DNA of 64,000 bases from Theropithecus gelada (GCF_003255815.1 NC_037683.1:80756782-80820781), one strand, 5' to 3'; positions 47,439 to 59,973 are shown, counted from the stretch's first letter. Translations and numbers: made by a program. The notes: a model not told the origin generated them from the letters alone.

Positions 47439-50101
47439 TTAAATGCACAATAAAAAATGATAAAGGGGATATCACCACTGATCCCACAGAAATACAAACT
47501 ACCATCAGAGGATACTATAAACACCTCTATGCAAATAAACCAGAAAATCTAGAAGAAATTGATAAATTCCTGGACACATACACCCTCCCAAGACTAAACC
47601 AAGAAGAAGTCGAATCCCTTAATAGACTAATAACAAGTTCTGAAATTGAGGCAGTAATTAATAGCCTACCAACCAAAAAAATGTCCAGGACCAGACGGAT
47701 TCATAGCCGAATTCTACCAGAGGTACAAAGAGGAGCTGGTACCATTCCTTCTGAAACTATTCCAAACAACAAAAAAAGAGGGACTCCTCCTTAACTCATT
47801 TTATGAGACCAGCATCATCCTGATACCAAAATCTGGCAGAGACACAATAAAAAAAGAAAATTTCAGGCCAATATCCCTGATGAACATCGATGTAAAAATC
47901 CTCAATAAAATACTGGCAAACCAAATCCAGCGGCACATCAAAAAGCTTATCCACCACAGTCAACTCGGCTTCATCCCTGGGATGCAAGGCTGGTTCAACA
48001 TATGCAAACCAATAAACGTAATCCATCACATAAACAGAACAAATGACAAAAACCACATGATTATCTCAATAGATGTAGAAAAAGCCTTCAGTAAAATTCA
48101 ATAACGCTTCATGCTAAAAACTCTCAATAAACTGGGTATCGTTGAAATGTATCTCAAAATAATAAGAGCCATTTATGACAAACCCACAGCCAATATCATA
48201 CCGCATGGGCAAAAGCTGGACTCATTCCCTTTGAAAACCAGCACAAGACAAGGATGCCCTCTCTCACCACTCCTATTCAATACTACGGTATTGGAAGTTC
48301 TGGTAAGGGCAATTAGGTGAGAGAAAGAAATGAAAGATATTCAAATAGGAAGAGAGAAAGTCAAATTGTCTCTGTTTGCAGATGGCATGATTGTATATTT
48401 AGAAAATCTCATCGTCTCAACTCAAAATCTCCTTAAGCTGATAAGCAACTTCAGCAAAGTCTCAGGATACAAAATCTGTGTGCAAAAATCAAAAGCCTTC
48501 CTATACACCAATAATAGACAAACAGAGAGCCAAATCATGAGTGAATTCCCATTCCCAATAGCTACAAAGAGAATAAAATACCTAGGAATACAACTTACAA
48601 GGGATGTGAAGGACCTCTTCAAGGAGAACTACAAACCACTGCTCAACAAAATAAAAGAGGACACAAACAAATGGAAGAACATTCCATCCTCATGGATAGG
48701 AAGAATCAATATTGTGAAAATGGCCATACTGCCCAAAGTAATTTATAGATTCAAGGCTATTCCCATCAAGCTACCATTGACTTTCTTCACAGAATTAGAA
48801 AAAACTATAAATTTCATATGGAACCAAAAAAGAGCCCATATAGCCAAGATAATCCTAAGCAAGAAGAACAAAGCTGGAGGCATCATGCTACCTGACTTCA
48901 AACTATACTACAAGGCTACAGTAACCAAAACAGCATGGTACTGGTACCAAAACAGATATATAGACCAATGGAACAGAATAGAGGCCTCAGAAATAATACC
49001 ACACATCTACAACCATCTGATCTTTGACAAACCTGACAAAAACAAACAATGGGGAAAAAATTCCCTATTTAATAAATGGTGCTGGCAAAACTGGCTAGCC
49101 ATATAAAGAAAACTGAAACTGGACCCCTTCCTTACACCATATACAAAAATTTACTCAAGATGGATTAAAGACTTAAATGTTAGACCTAAAACCATAAAAA
49201 AACCTAGAAGAAAACCTAGGCAATACCATTCAGGACACAGGCATGGGCAAAGAGTTCATGACTAAAACACCAAAACCAATGGCAACAAAAGCCAAAATTG
49301 ACAAATGCGATCTCATTAAACTAAAGAGCATCTGCACAGCCAAAGAATCTATCATCAGAGTGAACAGGCAACCTACAGAATGGGACAAAATGTTTACAAT
49401 CTATCCATCCGACAAATGGATAATATCCAGAATCTACAAGGAACTTAACAAATTTACAAGAAAAAACCAACCCCATCAGAAAGTGGGCAAAGGATAGGAA
49501 CAAACACGTCTCAAAAGAAGACATTTATGCAGCCAACAAACATATGAAAAAAAGCTTATCATCACTGGTCATTAGATAAATGCAAATCAAAACTACAATG
49601 AAATATCATCTCATGCCAGTTAGAATGGCGATCATTAAAAAGTCAGGAAGCAACAGATGTTGGAGAGGATGTGGAGACATAGGAACGCTTTTACACTGTT
49701 GGTGGGAGTGTAAATCAGTTCAACTATTGTGAAAGACATTGTGGTGATTCCTCAAGGATCTAGAACTAGAAATACCATTTGACCCAGCAATAAATCCCAT
49801 TACTGGGTATATACCCAAAGGATTATAAATCATTCTACTATAAAGGCAATGCACACATATGTTTATTGCAGCACTATTCACAATAGCAAAGACTTGGAAC
49901 TCACGCAAATGCCCATCAATGATAGATTGGATAAAGAAAATACGGCACATATACACCATGGAATACTATGCAGCCATAAAAAAGGATGAATTCATGTTTT
50001 TTGCAGTGACATGGATGAAGCTGGAAACCATCATTCTCAGCAAACTAACACAGGAACAGAAAAGCAAACAATTCATGTTCTCACTCATAAGTGGGAGTTA
50101 A
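47439..50101 (+). pseudogene. L1 ORF2 remnant (reverse transcriptase part), catalytic Asp lost
   Basis: Readable in pieces: 47880-48104 (ends at a TAA), 48111-48320, 48330-49106, 49243-49497. The RT motif that should be FADD reads FADG at 48375-48386, so the second catalytic aspartate is replaced by glycine. Other stops occur, for example at 48102-48104 and 48318-48320. The endonuclease region is absent (5' truncation). Confidence 0.9.
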
Positions 50102-50327
50102 ACAATGCAAACACATGGACACAAGAGGGGAACATCATATGCCAGGACCTACTGGGGGTGGGGGGTAGGGGAGGGATAGCATTAGGAGAAATACCTAATG
50201 TAGACAATGGGTTGATGGGTGCAGCAAACCACCATGGTACACATATACCTACGTAACGAACCTGTGCATTCTGCACATGTATCCCAGAACTTAAAGTATA
50301 ATTTAAAAATAAAATACAAATACAAAT

Positions 50328-50472
50328 AAAGAAATAGCTGGATGTGGTGGTGCACACCTGTAGTCGTAGCTACTCTTGAGCCCAGGAGTCAGAGGTTAGA
50401 GTGAGCTTTCATCACACCACTGTACTCCAGCCTGGGCAACTGAATGAGACCCTGTCTATTAAAAAAAAATCA
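50328..50472 (+). mobile_element. Alu, right half (split by L1)
   Basis: 'gaaatagctggatgtggtggtgcacacctgtagtcgtagc' to 'caactgaatgagaccctgtctatt' plus A-tail. Continues the half at 46606-46756. Confidence 0.85.
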
Positions 50473-50475
50473 TGC

Positions 50476-50777
50476 TGGCCAGGCATGGTGGCTCACACTT
50501 ATAATTTCAGCACTCTGGGAGGCCAAGGCGGGCGGATCACCTGCATTCAGGAGTTCGAGACCTGCCTGACCAACATGGAGAAACCCCATCTCTACTAAAA
50601 ATAAAAAATTAGCCAGGCATGGTGGCACATGCCTATAATCCCAGCTACTAGGGAGGCTGAGGCAGGAGAACTGCTTGAACCTGGGAGGCAGATGTTGCGG
50701 TGAGCTGAGATCACGCATTGCACTCCAGCCTGGGCAACAAGAGCAAAACTCCATCTCAAAAAAAAAAAAAAAAAATT
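50476..50777 (+). mobile_element. Alu (AluS-like) inserted in the tail of the split Alu
   Basis: Forward, ggccaggcatggtggctcac to 'gcaaaactccatctc' plus poly(A). TCATGCT follows A-runs on both sides (50469-50475 and 50778-50784 region), a plausible target-site duplication. Confidence 0.92.
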
Positions 50778-50784
50778 CATGCTG

Positions 50785-53700
50785 TAAATCTTAAATAGAT
50801 AAAAGTGTTTAAGTAAAAGTTAAAATTGCAAAGAACTAATTGGTGATATGATTTTCTAGATAATTTGGCTAGGAGGAAAAAAAACTTCATCTGATCCTTC
50901 TCACAGGTAATTTTTCACAAAATCAAGAATTATCAGAGTTGAGGAAGATTCTCCTCATTCAGCAAACATCTCTTGACACCAAATGTACGCTAGGACCTAG
51001 CGGATGAAGATAAATGAAGCAGTCTCTGCTTGCTAATTCATTCTCATGCCCCTTGCAAGGTTTCTTTCTTTGTTTCACATGAAGATCTCCAAATGCATTC
51101 TTTCACAAGGCCGACCAGTCCACGTATGAACAAGCCAAACTGAAAGATGATCTTCCTTTTATTGTGCTATATTTGATCCCCTCTAGCATCCTCTTAGCAC
51201 TGACTGTTTCTTCTAGAGACTACCAAGGGACCTTAATTCCCTCTCCAAAATGACAATATTTCAAATATATAAAAACACAAATCAAGTCCTTTCCCTTAAG
51301 TTACCTGTTTTCCAGGTCACATCCCCAAGGCCCTCAACTGTCTATAGGTAGGCAAAATTGTCAGTCCTTTCACCATCCTCGTGGCCACGTCTCTCAGTGT
51401 CTCCACTAAAAATGCAGTGCTCAGAGCTGGGCACAAGTTACTAGATTTCATCTGTCAGGAGAAAGGGGAGGAAATGCACTGTAGTTAGCATTTCTCTTCA
51501 TCTGGAGGCTCTGTTAATGGAATCCAGGTTAGTATCAGCAACTTCTTACAGCCATGGTTCCTTATGGTTCCTTTTAAGCTATGTGGCCTTCTATGACTGC
51601 CAGATCATTTTCACATAAACTAACATCAAGTTAACTCTCCCTCAACATAAAGTTTCATAATTGGATGACAGTTGGTTTTAAAATCCAAATATTAGATTTG
51701 ACCTTTGAGCTATAGTCCTAGTCTCACCCAACTCTACCACCAACAATAGTGGCCAGACCTCCCAACTTAATGTCATGTATAGATTGGATAAGTACACTTT
51801 TTACGCCTTCATTTGCCAGCCAGGCTATCACCCAAAACAAGAGGTCTCATTGGCCATGAGACTAAAGACTTTCCTTGAAATCGACATTGATTTATTACTC
51901 TGTCTGGTGAAGATAGTTCAAGCAGCTACAAATTTCCCTGACTTCACTGTTATCCATCCTAAAATTCCCTGTCATGAAAGGCTTTCTTGAATTCCTTGAC
52001 AAATTGAGACATAACTTGTATGTGGCCTTCCCCTAATACCTCTATAGTAACGTTATTGAAAGAGGAAACAATATCAGTTTGGCCTCACAGTTTCACATCT
52101 CAGATACCTTCTTTTGATAACTTTTTATGATGACATTCCATGAAAATAATTTGGTGGTGATGGATAGAAGCAGAACACTCCCCTTAGGCCATGCTACTTA
52201 ATGACATCAAATGATGTACTCATCAGAAAACCAATTCTTCACTGCTTGCCAGCATGCTGTACCAAATGTCTCAGTTCCATCTCGGGTAAATGAAGCTATT
52301 TCTCCAGTTTTATTTTTTATTCTAAAACAAAAATGTACATAGTCTTTAGTCTAGTAAGCACATATGAAGTAATAACACCATTTCCTGCCTTCCAGCTTAT
52401 ATCTTTATCAAGGACTTAAATTTGCAGTCATCAAATCCAAGTGTATATGGTCTTTGGATTGATCTCAATTCAAAACAAAAAAAATAATAACAAAATTATG
52501 CTAATGAAAAGATGCAGGGAGAATAACTTACCTGATTGATGAGTTTGGGACAGGAAAAGGAGCATGGGTTGCTCCTCCCGTTCTTCTTGCCTTCCTTTCA
52601 AGAGCTAACTTGCATGCAGAGAATACAGACACTCAATCGCTACCCAAATGCAGGGGAGGTGTGCTGGGCCACTGCTGACTGTTTCTAGGTAGGTAGTCTG
52701 TATCATCCTGGAGTTTAGTATTATGAAGTCCCTAGATCCTGGATATAAATCATATTCTCCAGTGTAATCATAATCAGTTATAAAGGTAGGTAAGAAGATT
52801 CTAACCTCCAAGTGCCAACTCCTTTCTCTTATTTCTTGATTGGCTCAGAACTCCAGGCATGGAGCAGAGGTGCTGGTTTGGGAACTCATCAAACATCTAT
52901 AACAATACACTTGAATGAAGAGTTCCCCCACTAAAGATGCCTGATAGAGGAATCCCATGACAGGGCAAAAATGGTTCCTCTCCAGCAACCCTGCTCCACT
53001 CAGTCATGTGCAGGAAACAACCCAGAGAAAATGTGACCTTAGTGTTTCTCTTTCACACTCCTTATCTCAATGGTCTCACAACCCCTTGAGACTGGTGTGT
53101 GCATGTGTACAGCTTACTGAAGGTAGAATGAATACGCAAATGTAATAGAGATAGATGTAATCATACAAGTAAAATTATACTTATGTAATGTATAACATAT
53201 ATTACATATCAGCATTACATGCACTTAACATTTATATACAAAAGTTTAATGCTGTATTATGCCTATCAAGTCATGTTATATATTGGAAAGAATCCCCAAA
53301 TTTGTAAACATATCCACAGTGATATAGATTCAACTCTTCATATGGCCGTTTATCAAATTTCTATAGAATTTATGTGAGGAATATAAAAAATAATAAATGT
53401 CAATGTGCTCTGAAAATTGCCAGGCTGTAAACATATGTTGTTATTTCACATTTACCATTACAACAAATGCCAGCCTATTTCTAGGTGTGCAGTTGTCCAG
53501 CGTGCCCTAAATGTATTTAGACATCACAAGTTACAAACTAAAAGAACTAAAGGGGTAGAATGTGATAAAGCTTTGTATAATTATTAAAATAAATCTAAGA
53601 GGATGCCACAGGACCAAGTTTATATAATGCAAGGTCCAGCCATTTCATGAACTATCAGCCGTACAAACTGGACCCTACCCATGGAAATAAGCCCAAGTTT

Positions 53701-54224
53701 ATAGACCTAGAATAGGAATATTAAAATTAATCCAAAATTAATGAAATCAGGTGAGCCAGTAAGAATTCTAGTCCCAGTTGAAAACTCAGCCTCGACACTA
53801 AGTCTTATCTATTATTCTACAAGGAAGCATGGATTCTCCTTATTTCTTCATCCTGACCTTCAGCCATTTTCTCACAGTTTAGCACTTGCGAGGCTTTGCA
53901 GAAGGAATTCCAGAAAGTTTCTTAATACAACTTACAGTCTTTAATTACACAATTGGAATTAAGCTTTTAAGTGAAGAGCTCATTTAAACTTATATTTAAA
54001 TGTACACAACTGATACCGGAGCCTTTCTGGGCAATAGCAGTGTTGAGTGGAAATGGTCCACACACTTCAGGAGAGGGGATAGTGTGGGAGCAATGTATAC
54101 CTAAGATAACTTAGTTCCTAAGGACATGAAGCAGGTGAAACTAGGAAGTGAGAACAGGGTGAAGAGAAGGGGGCATATATACCAAAAAGAGCTGAAAGCA
54201 GGGTTTCAAAGAAATATTTGGACA
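50785..54224. other. Intergenic DNA, no gene recognised
   Basis: Long stretch free of Alu and young L1. The part 51330-51460 ('caccatcctcgtggccacgtctctcagtgtctcc', 'gtgctcagagctgggcacaag') faintly recalls the 3' end of an ancient CR1/L3-type LINE. The ORF 51775-51990 (71 residues) is not recognised. A TA/AT-rich stretch lies at 53140-53240. Confidence 0.45.
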
Positions 54225-54308
54225 TCCTTGTTCATGGCAGTATTATTTAAAATATCTGAAAGCTGGATTCAACCCAAGTGTCTATCGACAGATGACTAGA
54301 TAAACAAA

Positions 54309-54530
54309 AATGTATGTGTGTGTGTATGCACTGTATGTGTATGTATGTATATGTGTATATACACATATAAACACATTTGTATGTGTGTATATATGTCTAC
54401 ATATACACCATTTACACTCATATATACAGTATTCCACTGTGTTTGTACATATGTGTGTCTGTGTGTAAATATATATATAATATATACAGTGTGTGTATAT
54501 ATATATAACATATATATACAGTGTGTGTAT
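54309..54530. repeat. TG/TATA microsatellite cluster
   Basis: Mixed (TG)n, (TATG)n, (CATA)n and (TA)n. It produces the Tyr/Val/Cys-rich spurious ORFs on both strands. Confidence 0.92.
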
Positions 54531-54845
54531 ATAACCTACCTAATTGATGAGTTTGGGATAGGAAAAGTACCTTACATAAGGAAAATACCTAATATAAGTG
54601 AAATAAGCCAACTGGATTCACTTAATGGGATTAAAATGATAGAGAGAGAGAGGACAGAAAAGAAATCCCCATATGTTCATTGAATACAAAAGAGAAACAT
54701 CTTAACAACTATTAGTATTCAAAATACAAAAATGGAGCAAGTAAGAGATAAAATTCATGTTTAGATTAAGAAGGCCTCTCACTGAGATTTTTTTATGTCA
54801 TTTTATTCTAATAGGTTTCCCCTTATGACCTTTGAAGCAGCTTAA
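54531..54845 (+). repeat. Composite insert copied from two nearby sites
   Basis: 54531-54567 matches 52523-52559 at 34 of 37 bases. 54606-54845 matches 56476-56711 at roughly 88-90% (by eye). The insert sits inside an old L1 between two microsatellites ((TA/TG)n on the left, (CA)n on the right at 54846-54873). Confidence 0.75.
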
Positions 54846-55430
54846 ACACACACACACACATACACATACACACAAAAGCACAGTGGAATACTATTCAGTC
54901 TTAAGCAGGAAAAAAATTCTGATACATGCTAGAACATGATGAACCTTGAGCACATTATGCTAAGTGAAAAAAGCCAGTCACAAAAAGACATATACTGTCT
55001 GATTTTACTTGTATGAGGTACTGAAAAAAGACAATACTGTATGATTGCCCTTTATGAGGCACTTAGAGTAGTCAAATTCACAGAAGCAGAAAGTAGAATG
55101 GTGGTTGCCAAGAGCTGGGAGGGGAGAGAGTTATTGAGGATATAGAGTTTCAGTTTTGCATGTTGAAAAGGGTTATGTGGATGGATGGTGGTAATGATTG
55201 CACAACAATGTGAATGTACTTAATGCCACTGAATTGTACGCATAAAAATAGTTAAGATGGCAAATTTTATGTTTTCCCACAATTAAAAATAAAAGATGCA
55301 TATTATATTTTTAACCAAATTAAAACAACTTCTAGGTTTGTGAGAAAAAAAAGAGACGGTGGGGAGCACGTACTGTCTGCTGTATAACTTGCCTAGGTCT
55401 TGGCCTAGGCTTAGTAAAAAGGAAAATGGC

Positions 55431-55785
55431 GGCCGGGCGTGGTGGCTCACGCCAGTAATCCCAGCACTTTGGGAGGCTGAGGCAGGTGGATTACTTGAGG
55501 TCAGGAGTTTGAGACCAGCCTGACCAAAATGGTGAAACCCCGTCAGTACTAAAAATACAAAAATTAGCCGGGCGTGGTGGTGGGCACCTGTAATCCCAGC
55601 TACTCCAGAGGCGGAGTCAGGAGAATCGCTTGAATCCAGGAGGCGGAGGTCGCAGTGAGCTGAGATCACCTCACTGCACTCCAGCCTGGGCAACAGAGCA
55701 ATACTCCGTCAAAAAAAAAAAAGAAAAAGAAAAAGAAAGAAAGAAAAGAAAGAGAGAAAGGGAGAAAGAAAAGAAAGAAAAAAAA
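55431..55785 (+). mobile_element. Alu (AluS-like) with A/G-rich tail
   Basis: Starts ggccgggcgtggtggctca, ends 'gagcaatactccgtc' at about 55709, then aaaagaaa/gaaagaaa repeats to 55785. Confidence 0.95.
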
Positions 55786-55912
55786 TTTAACTATTTCTGT
55801 ATTTTAACTTATTCATGCTAGTAATATTATGATTATTGCATTACAACTCAAAATCCACAGCAGATAATATTAAATGTGCATTGAAATACCAGAAATGCTG
55901 TAAGCATTTGTT

Positions 55913-55995
55913 ACTCAAAGTGTGGCCTGAAGCCCAGCAGCATCAGGATTCTCAGGTGGTTCAGTTGTCCATTAGTTTGAGAAGCACTGTTGTAA
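55913..55995 (+). mobile_element. MER5A-type hAT remnant, internally deleted
   Basis: 'actcaaagtgtggcctgaagcccagcagcatcaggattctcaggtgg', joined directly to 'ttagtttgagaagcactgttg'. Both ends are present but the centre is gone. Confidence 0.75.
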
Positions 55996-56475
55996 ACTTT
56001 CAAGAACTGCAAATTCAGCTAACAATCACGCTTGATCGGTTGAGATGGAAGGACAACATGTCATTACAGCTGTATTATTGTATTGTGAGTTAAATTGAAA
56101 AAAATGTCCATGTTTTACTATTCTTTACATTCTCAAAAAGTATTAAAACTGTATCCATTTATTGCCTTCAATATAGAAAATGCTTAAATTGAACCACAAT
56201 TTTTATTTAATGTCAATGACAGTATTTTCTGAAGATTCTATATGACACTTTCATGGAAGTGAAATGATTTTCAAAAGCAAAGAGCCAAGCACAGAGCTCT
56301 TAATAAGTGACTGATGGTAGATTTGGTAGCTTTAAAATTCAAAGAACTCATTATTACAGCAGAACTAAGCATAGTATAATAATAAGTTTGCCAGGGGAAG
56401 TACTGACCCTCATAAATGTTCAAGAACAATAAAATTCTGGTCACTGGTAATGTGAGAAAAACCACTAATACCCAC

Positions 56476-56711
56476 AGCCAACTGGATTCACTTAATGGGA
56501 TTAAAATGACACAGAGTGAGAGGACCGAAAAGAAGTGCCCATGTGTTCACTGAACACAAAAGAGAAACAACTGAACAAATATATGTATTCAAAACACAAA
56601 AGTGTTAGCAAGAGATAAAATTCATGTTTAGATTAAGAAGGCCTCTCACTGAGATTTTTTATGTGCTTTTATTCTAATACGTTCCCCCTCATTACCTTTG
56701 AAGCAGTTTAA
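56476..56711 (+). repeat. Second copy of the local 240-bp duplication
   Basis: From 'agccaactggattcacttaatgggattaaaatga' to 'acctttgaagcagtttaa', aligned to 54606-54845 with about 10% differences and a few small indels. Same orientation, 1.87 kb apart. This copy is embedded in unique sequence, so it is the likelier original. Confidence 0.85.
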
Positions 56712-57493
56712 TTCAATGCTAAGGATACATTTAACACTTGAAACAAAAAAAATAAATTTCCAATAGAAAGACAAAAATTAGTGATTATAGACAAAGTAGA
56801 GATGACTGAGAGGGAAAACTGGAGTTAGATTCTGTCTCTGACATCAGGGCATACTTGGCTGGAAAACATTTTTTCCACTTAAGGATAATCTTTAAAAGTT
56901 ATTGGAATCTCTGCCTGCTTTCATATCCTTTGCCTCTGGCAAACGTCCATTCACTCTGACTTTTGCAATAGTAAAAATAACTAAATTTGACTCAGTAAAA
57001 ACAAGTATTATTTTACAAGTACAAACCGAAAGTCAACCCAAGGTTTGGCTTGTTGTTTTTTGAAATTGATGCTAATTTTAAGCAACGATTCAGAGAATCC
57101 CTGGAGGTTTATATGAGCTCATTAGTAGCAAAAGCATTTTTAAGTAATGCAAAGTGTTTTCAAGAGCCAGAAAGAAGCTCTTTACACTGCTGAATCACTT
57201 GGCACCTTCACATACCCACCTCATGTTCTTGTTACCCAGAAGACAGCAGCAGAGTTTGAAGTAAAACCTCCCTCTGTGGCGGTATTAAAAGCAAGATATG
57301 TGACTCTTGATTTTTTGTATTGGAATGACTATGACATCTTAAAACTTAACTTGGGGTCTACGGGTGAGGTCTTCAGAGATGAACTTAGTACTCTCATAAA
57401 GGTCTTACTTTTATTTTATCAATTATATGGAACAACAGCTAACATTTTACTGAGCAGAACAAGAGATTAACAAGAACTTAAAATGGGAGAAAG
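56712..57493. other. Intergenic DNA with an unrecognised 107-residue ORF
   Basis: Plus ORF 57147-57470 has no recognisable domain, no repeat signature and no visible splice context. It lies about 1.4 kb beyond the DMRT2 stop on the opposite strand. Most likely chance. Confidence 0.4.
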
Positions 57494-57860
57494 GACAGGT
57501 GAGGTGGCTCATGCTTGTAATCCCAGCACTTTGGAAGGCCAAGGAGTGAGGATCATTTGAGCCCAGGTGTTCAAGACAAGCCTGAGAAGCATAGGGAGAC
57601 CCTGTTTCTACCAAAAATTTTAAAAACTTACCCCTCCACATATTCCAAAAATAGTAATAAATTTAAAAATTGGCCAGGCATGGTGGTGCATGCCTCTAAT
57701 CCAAGCTACTCAAGAGGCTGAGGTGGAGCCTGGGAGGTGGGGACCCTTGAGTAGCTAGGACTACATGCATGCACTTGAGCCTGGGAGGTAGAGTGAGCCA
57801 TGATCACACCACTGCACTCCAGCCTGGCCAACAGAGTGAGGCCTTGTTTCAAAAAAAAAG
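57494..57860 (+). mobile_element. Alu (AluJ-like) with an inverted internal mini-duplication
   Basis: Forward, 'ggacaggtgaggtggctcatgcttgtaatccc' to 'ccaacagagtgaggccttgtttc', then A9G7. The right monomer contains extra sequence: 57746-57772 is the reverse complement of 57688-57714 at 23 of 27 bases, followed by a repeat of 'gagcctgggaggt'. Confidence 0.88.
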
Positions 57861-58668
57861 GGGGGGTGTGGGGGAAGAAAAGGTATAAGAATTAAGAAGC
57901 CACCCTCATGCTGTGATAAATATCTGCAAGCTTTAGCAACTGTCAGCTGGAGCAATTTGAATAGTAAATGTTTTGTGTCAGAAGAGAGCTACACTGAAGG
58001 CTTTTGACAGTGGTGCAAATGTGGGAGGCATAAAGCTGATACTTGGGGACATAATGAGAGTTGTGACTGGGCCTGCATCCAAATGCCTGCTGTCACCAGT
58101 GGTTCAGAAACAGTGGACTCACCACTCAAGAGCTGCGAGGAGGTTTGGGCCCCATCATGGGAAGTACTGACCACATCATACAAGGAAACCTGATTTGTGG
58201 CTCCTAGCAACCTAAAATCATAGACTGTTCAAAGAAACTAGAAATGTTTCTAGAAAGGAAGCTTGGGGCCCCACATAAACATCCTCACCAGGGAAAGAAA
58301 CTGGGACCCAGGGAGTCAGAAGAAATCTATTCCAAGAACCCAAATCATCATGTAAAAGAGACATTACGCTTGATTTCCCTTCAAATTAATTCAGCTTTGT
58401 CCAGTCACGTGAAATGAAGATACTGTAAACATGCAAATGGCCCTATGTGCTCCTTAAAGTTATTTTTGTCTCAAACAGTCTTGAATAATTAAATTTATGT
58501 GCCCTCCAAAATGCAAAACTAAAGTATTATAAAGGTTTTCCTGTGGCCCCCAGTGACCATTAAGAGTACTTCAAAATATACAGAATCATAGAAAAATAGC
58601 TGCTTCATCTAGACAGAGACAACTATTTGCTTCAGCAAATACTGGGTCTTTTAGAAGACGGTGTCAAT
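57861..58668. other. Sequence just downstream of DMRT2, nothing recognised
   Basis: A G7 run follows the Alu tail (57860-57866). No repeat or ORF of note. Could include distal 3' UTR of DMRT2 if the first poly(A) signal is not used. Confidence 0.45.
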
Positions 58669-58915
58669 TTTATTGCTTTTTGAAATGCTGTGTAAAGCAT
58701 GGTACTTAACAATTTGCACATTGGGCAATTTCCATCTGTAAGTTTAAATATATGTGATAAGAAAAAGTACATGCATATTATGGATATATAAAACTTTTCA
58801 AAATCATCATCTTTACATTAGAAATTTCTTCACACAAACAACCTGAAAAAAAAGTAGCAAGTGGCAAGAACACCCTAAGACTGCAGAAAATACAGCTTTC
58901 TGTTTAAGCAGCCTT
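58669..58915 (-). other. DMRT2: DMRT2 3' untranslated region with candidate poly(A) signal
   Basis: Downstream of the DMRT2 stop codon on the minus strand. The first AATAAA met is at 58674-58669, about 245 bases past the stop. The true end could be further down, since other AATAAA-like motifs occur lower in coordinate. Inferred from motif position only. Confidence 0.5.
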
Positions 58916-59973
58916 TCACTGAGAGACACGAGTGATGGCAGATGAAGGCCTCTTAAGAATAGACTCAACAGAAAATGACAGTGGTTCATTCACCGAGAGT
59001 TTTGTTCCAACTTGTTTGGCTACAAAAAGGTCTTTTGCGCACCTATCTATTGTAAATGTGTACTTCTGGTTCTCCTTAACTAAACACTCTCTGTGTTTCT
59101 TAGGGGTCTCTTCAAAGGCCTCTTTGACAAATGGTGTTTTCAACTCAGGACCCGATTTGTCATTAAGCGTTTGCTGGAATAATGAGTGGAATGGATTATG
59201 TCTAAGTGGCAGAGGGTGCCTGGTGTTTTCTTTGCTGATCTTCGTTAAGACATGCCCTTGAGCTGCCAGGGAGTCCATGTCAACAACAGGAGAGAAATTC
59301 CGTCGGGGTGGGGAGAATGCGGACCTCTCTGGGACAGCCTGATGACCCTGAAGGTCACTTCTCGTGGTCTGGATCTCAGGAGTGTGAGGCGGCACCAGGG
59401 AGCCTTCCAATTTCGATGGCATCATGTCATGCTCTGCACTGAGCCCATCCTGGACTCGTGCTCCCTTCAAGTCCCAGCTGGCCCCAGGCTTCAGGGCTTG
59501 AACTGAGGTGGTGGCATTTAGCAGGCATTGCTGGTAGAGGAGGGTGTCGCTAATGGGGCCACACTTGGGCCAAACTAAAAATCTTGAGGACACAGGATAC
59601 TGTCTATAAGTCGTGGCCACGCTGACATTAGAAGAAATTAGTTCCATATTCCCAGACCCTGAATACTGCATGGTTAAATCAAGGCAGGTGGGCAAAAAAT
59701 TACAGAAGTCCTTGCTCTGTGGTTCCACTGGGCTGGGGCTGTAGGCACTTTTGTAGGAGTTATAGTCAGGTCCAGGCACTATGCGGTTGGGCAGAAACAG
59801 AGCAGCAGCTTGAGAAGTTTCCAACATCTCCCTTTCTTTATATTCTCTCTCCAGCATAATGTTCTCCAACTCTTTATCAGCAAAGGCTCTTCTTTTCCTC
59901 ATCCTGTCACTAACTGGGGGAGGTAGAGGGAAGGTCCCTCCTACATAAGTCTCCGCTGGAATGGGGCGATAGC
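58916..59973 (-). CDS. DMRT2: DMRT2 last coding exon (C-terminal region)
   Basis: Acceptor CTTTTAG|GC (AG at 59975-59974) on the minus strand. The exon encodes about 352 residues and stops at TGA 58918-58916. It opens with YRPIPAETYVGG, followed by a proline patch and a charged, probably helical segment (RMRKRRAFADKELENIMLER). The rest is Ser/Pro-rich and low in recognisable folds. No frameshift or stop. The open frame continues 82 bases upstream into the intron, to a false ATG at 60055; the splice acceptor and the known protein rule that start out. Confidence 0.95.

Larger units (their letters stand above)
54225..55300 (+). mobile_element. Old L1 (L1M-type) 3' region, interrupted
   Basis: L1 parts at about 54225-54310 ('gttcatggcagtattatttaaaatatctg', 'caacccaagtgtctatcgacagatgactagata') and 54874-55300 ('cagtggaatactattcagtctta', 'gtagaatggtggttgcc', 'tttcagttttgcatgttgaaaaggg', 'ttgcacaacaatgtgaatgtacttaatgccactgaattgt'). 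Between them lie microsatellites and a non-L1 insert. Confidence 0.85.

Noticed and set aside
47110..47524. ORFs of up to 131 residues rich in one or two amino acids
   Set aside because: Artefacts of the GAA/GCAGAA/GAG array; they also cross the N.
54296..54683. Tyr/Val/Cys-rich ORFs on both strands
   Set aside because: Translations of TG/TA microsatellites.
57147..57470. 107-residue plus ORF near DMRT2
   Set aside because: No recognised domain, no splice partners and no poly(A) context. Kept only as a note.
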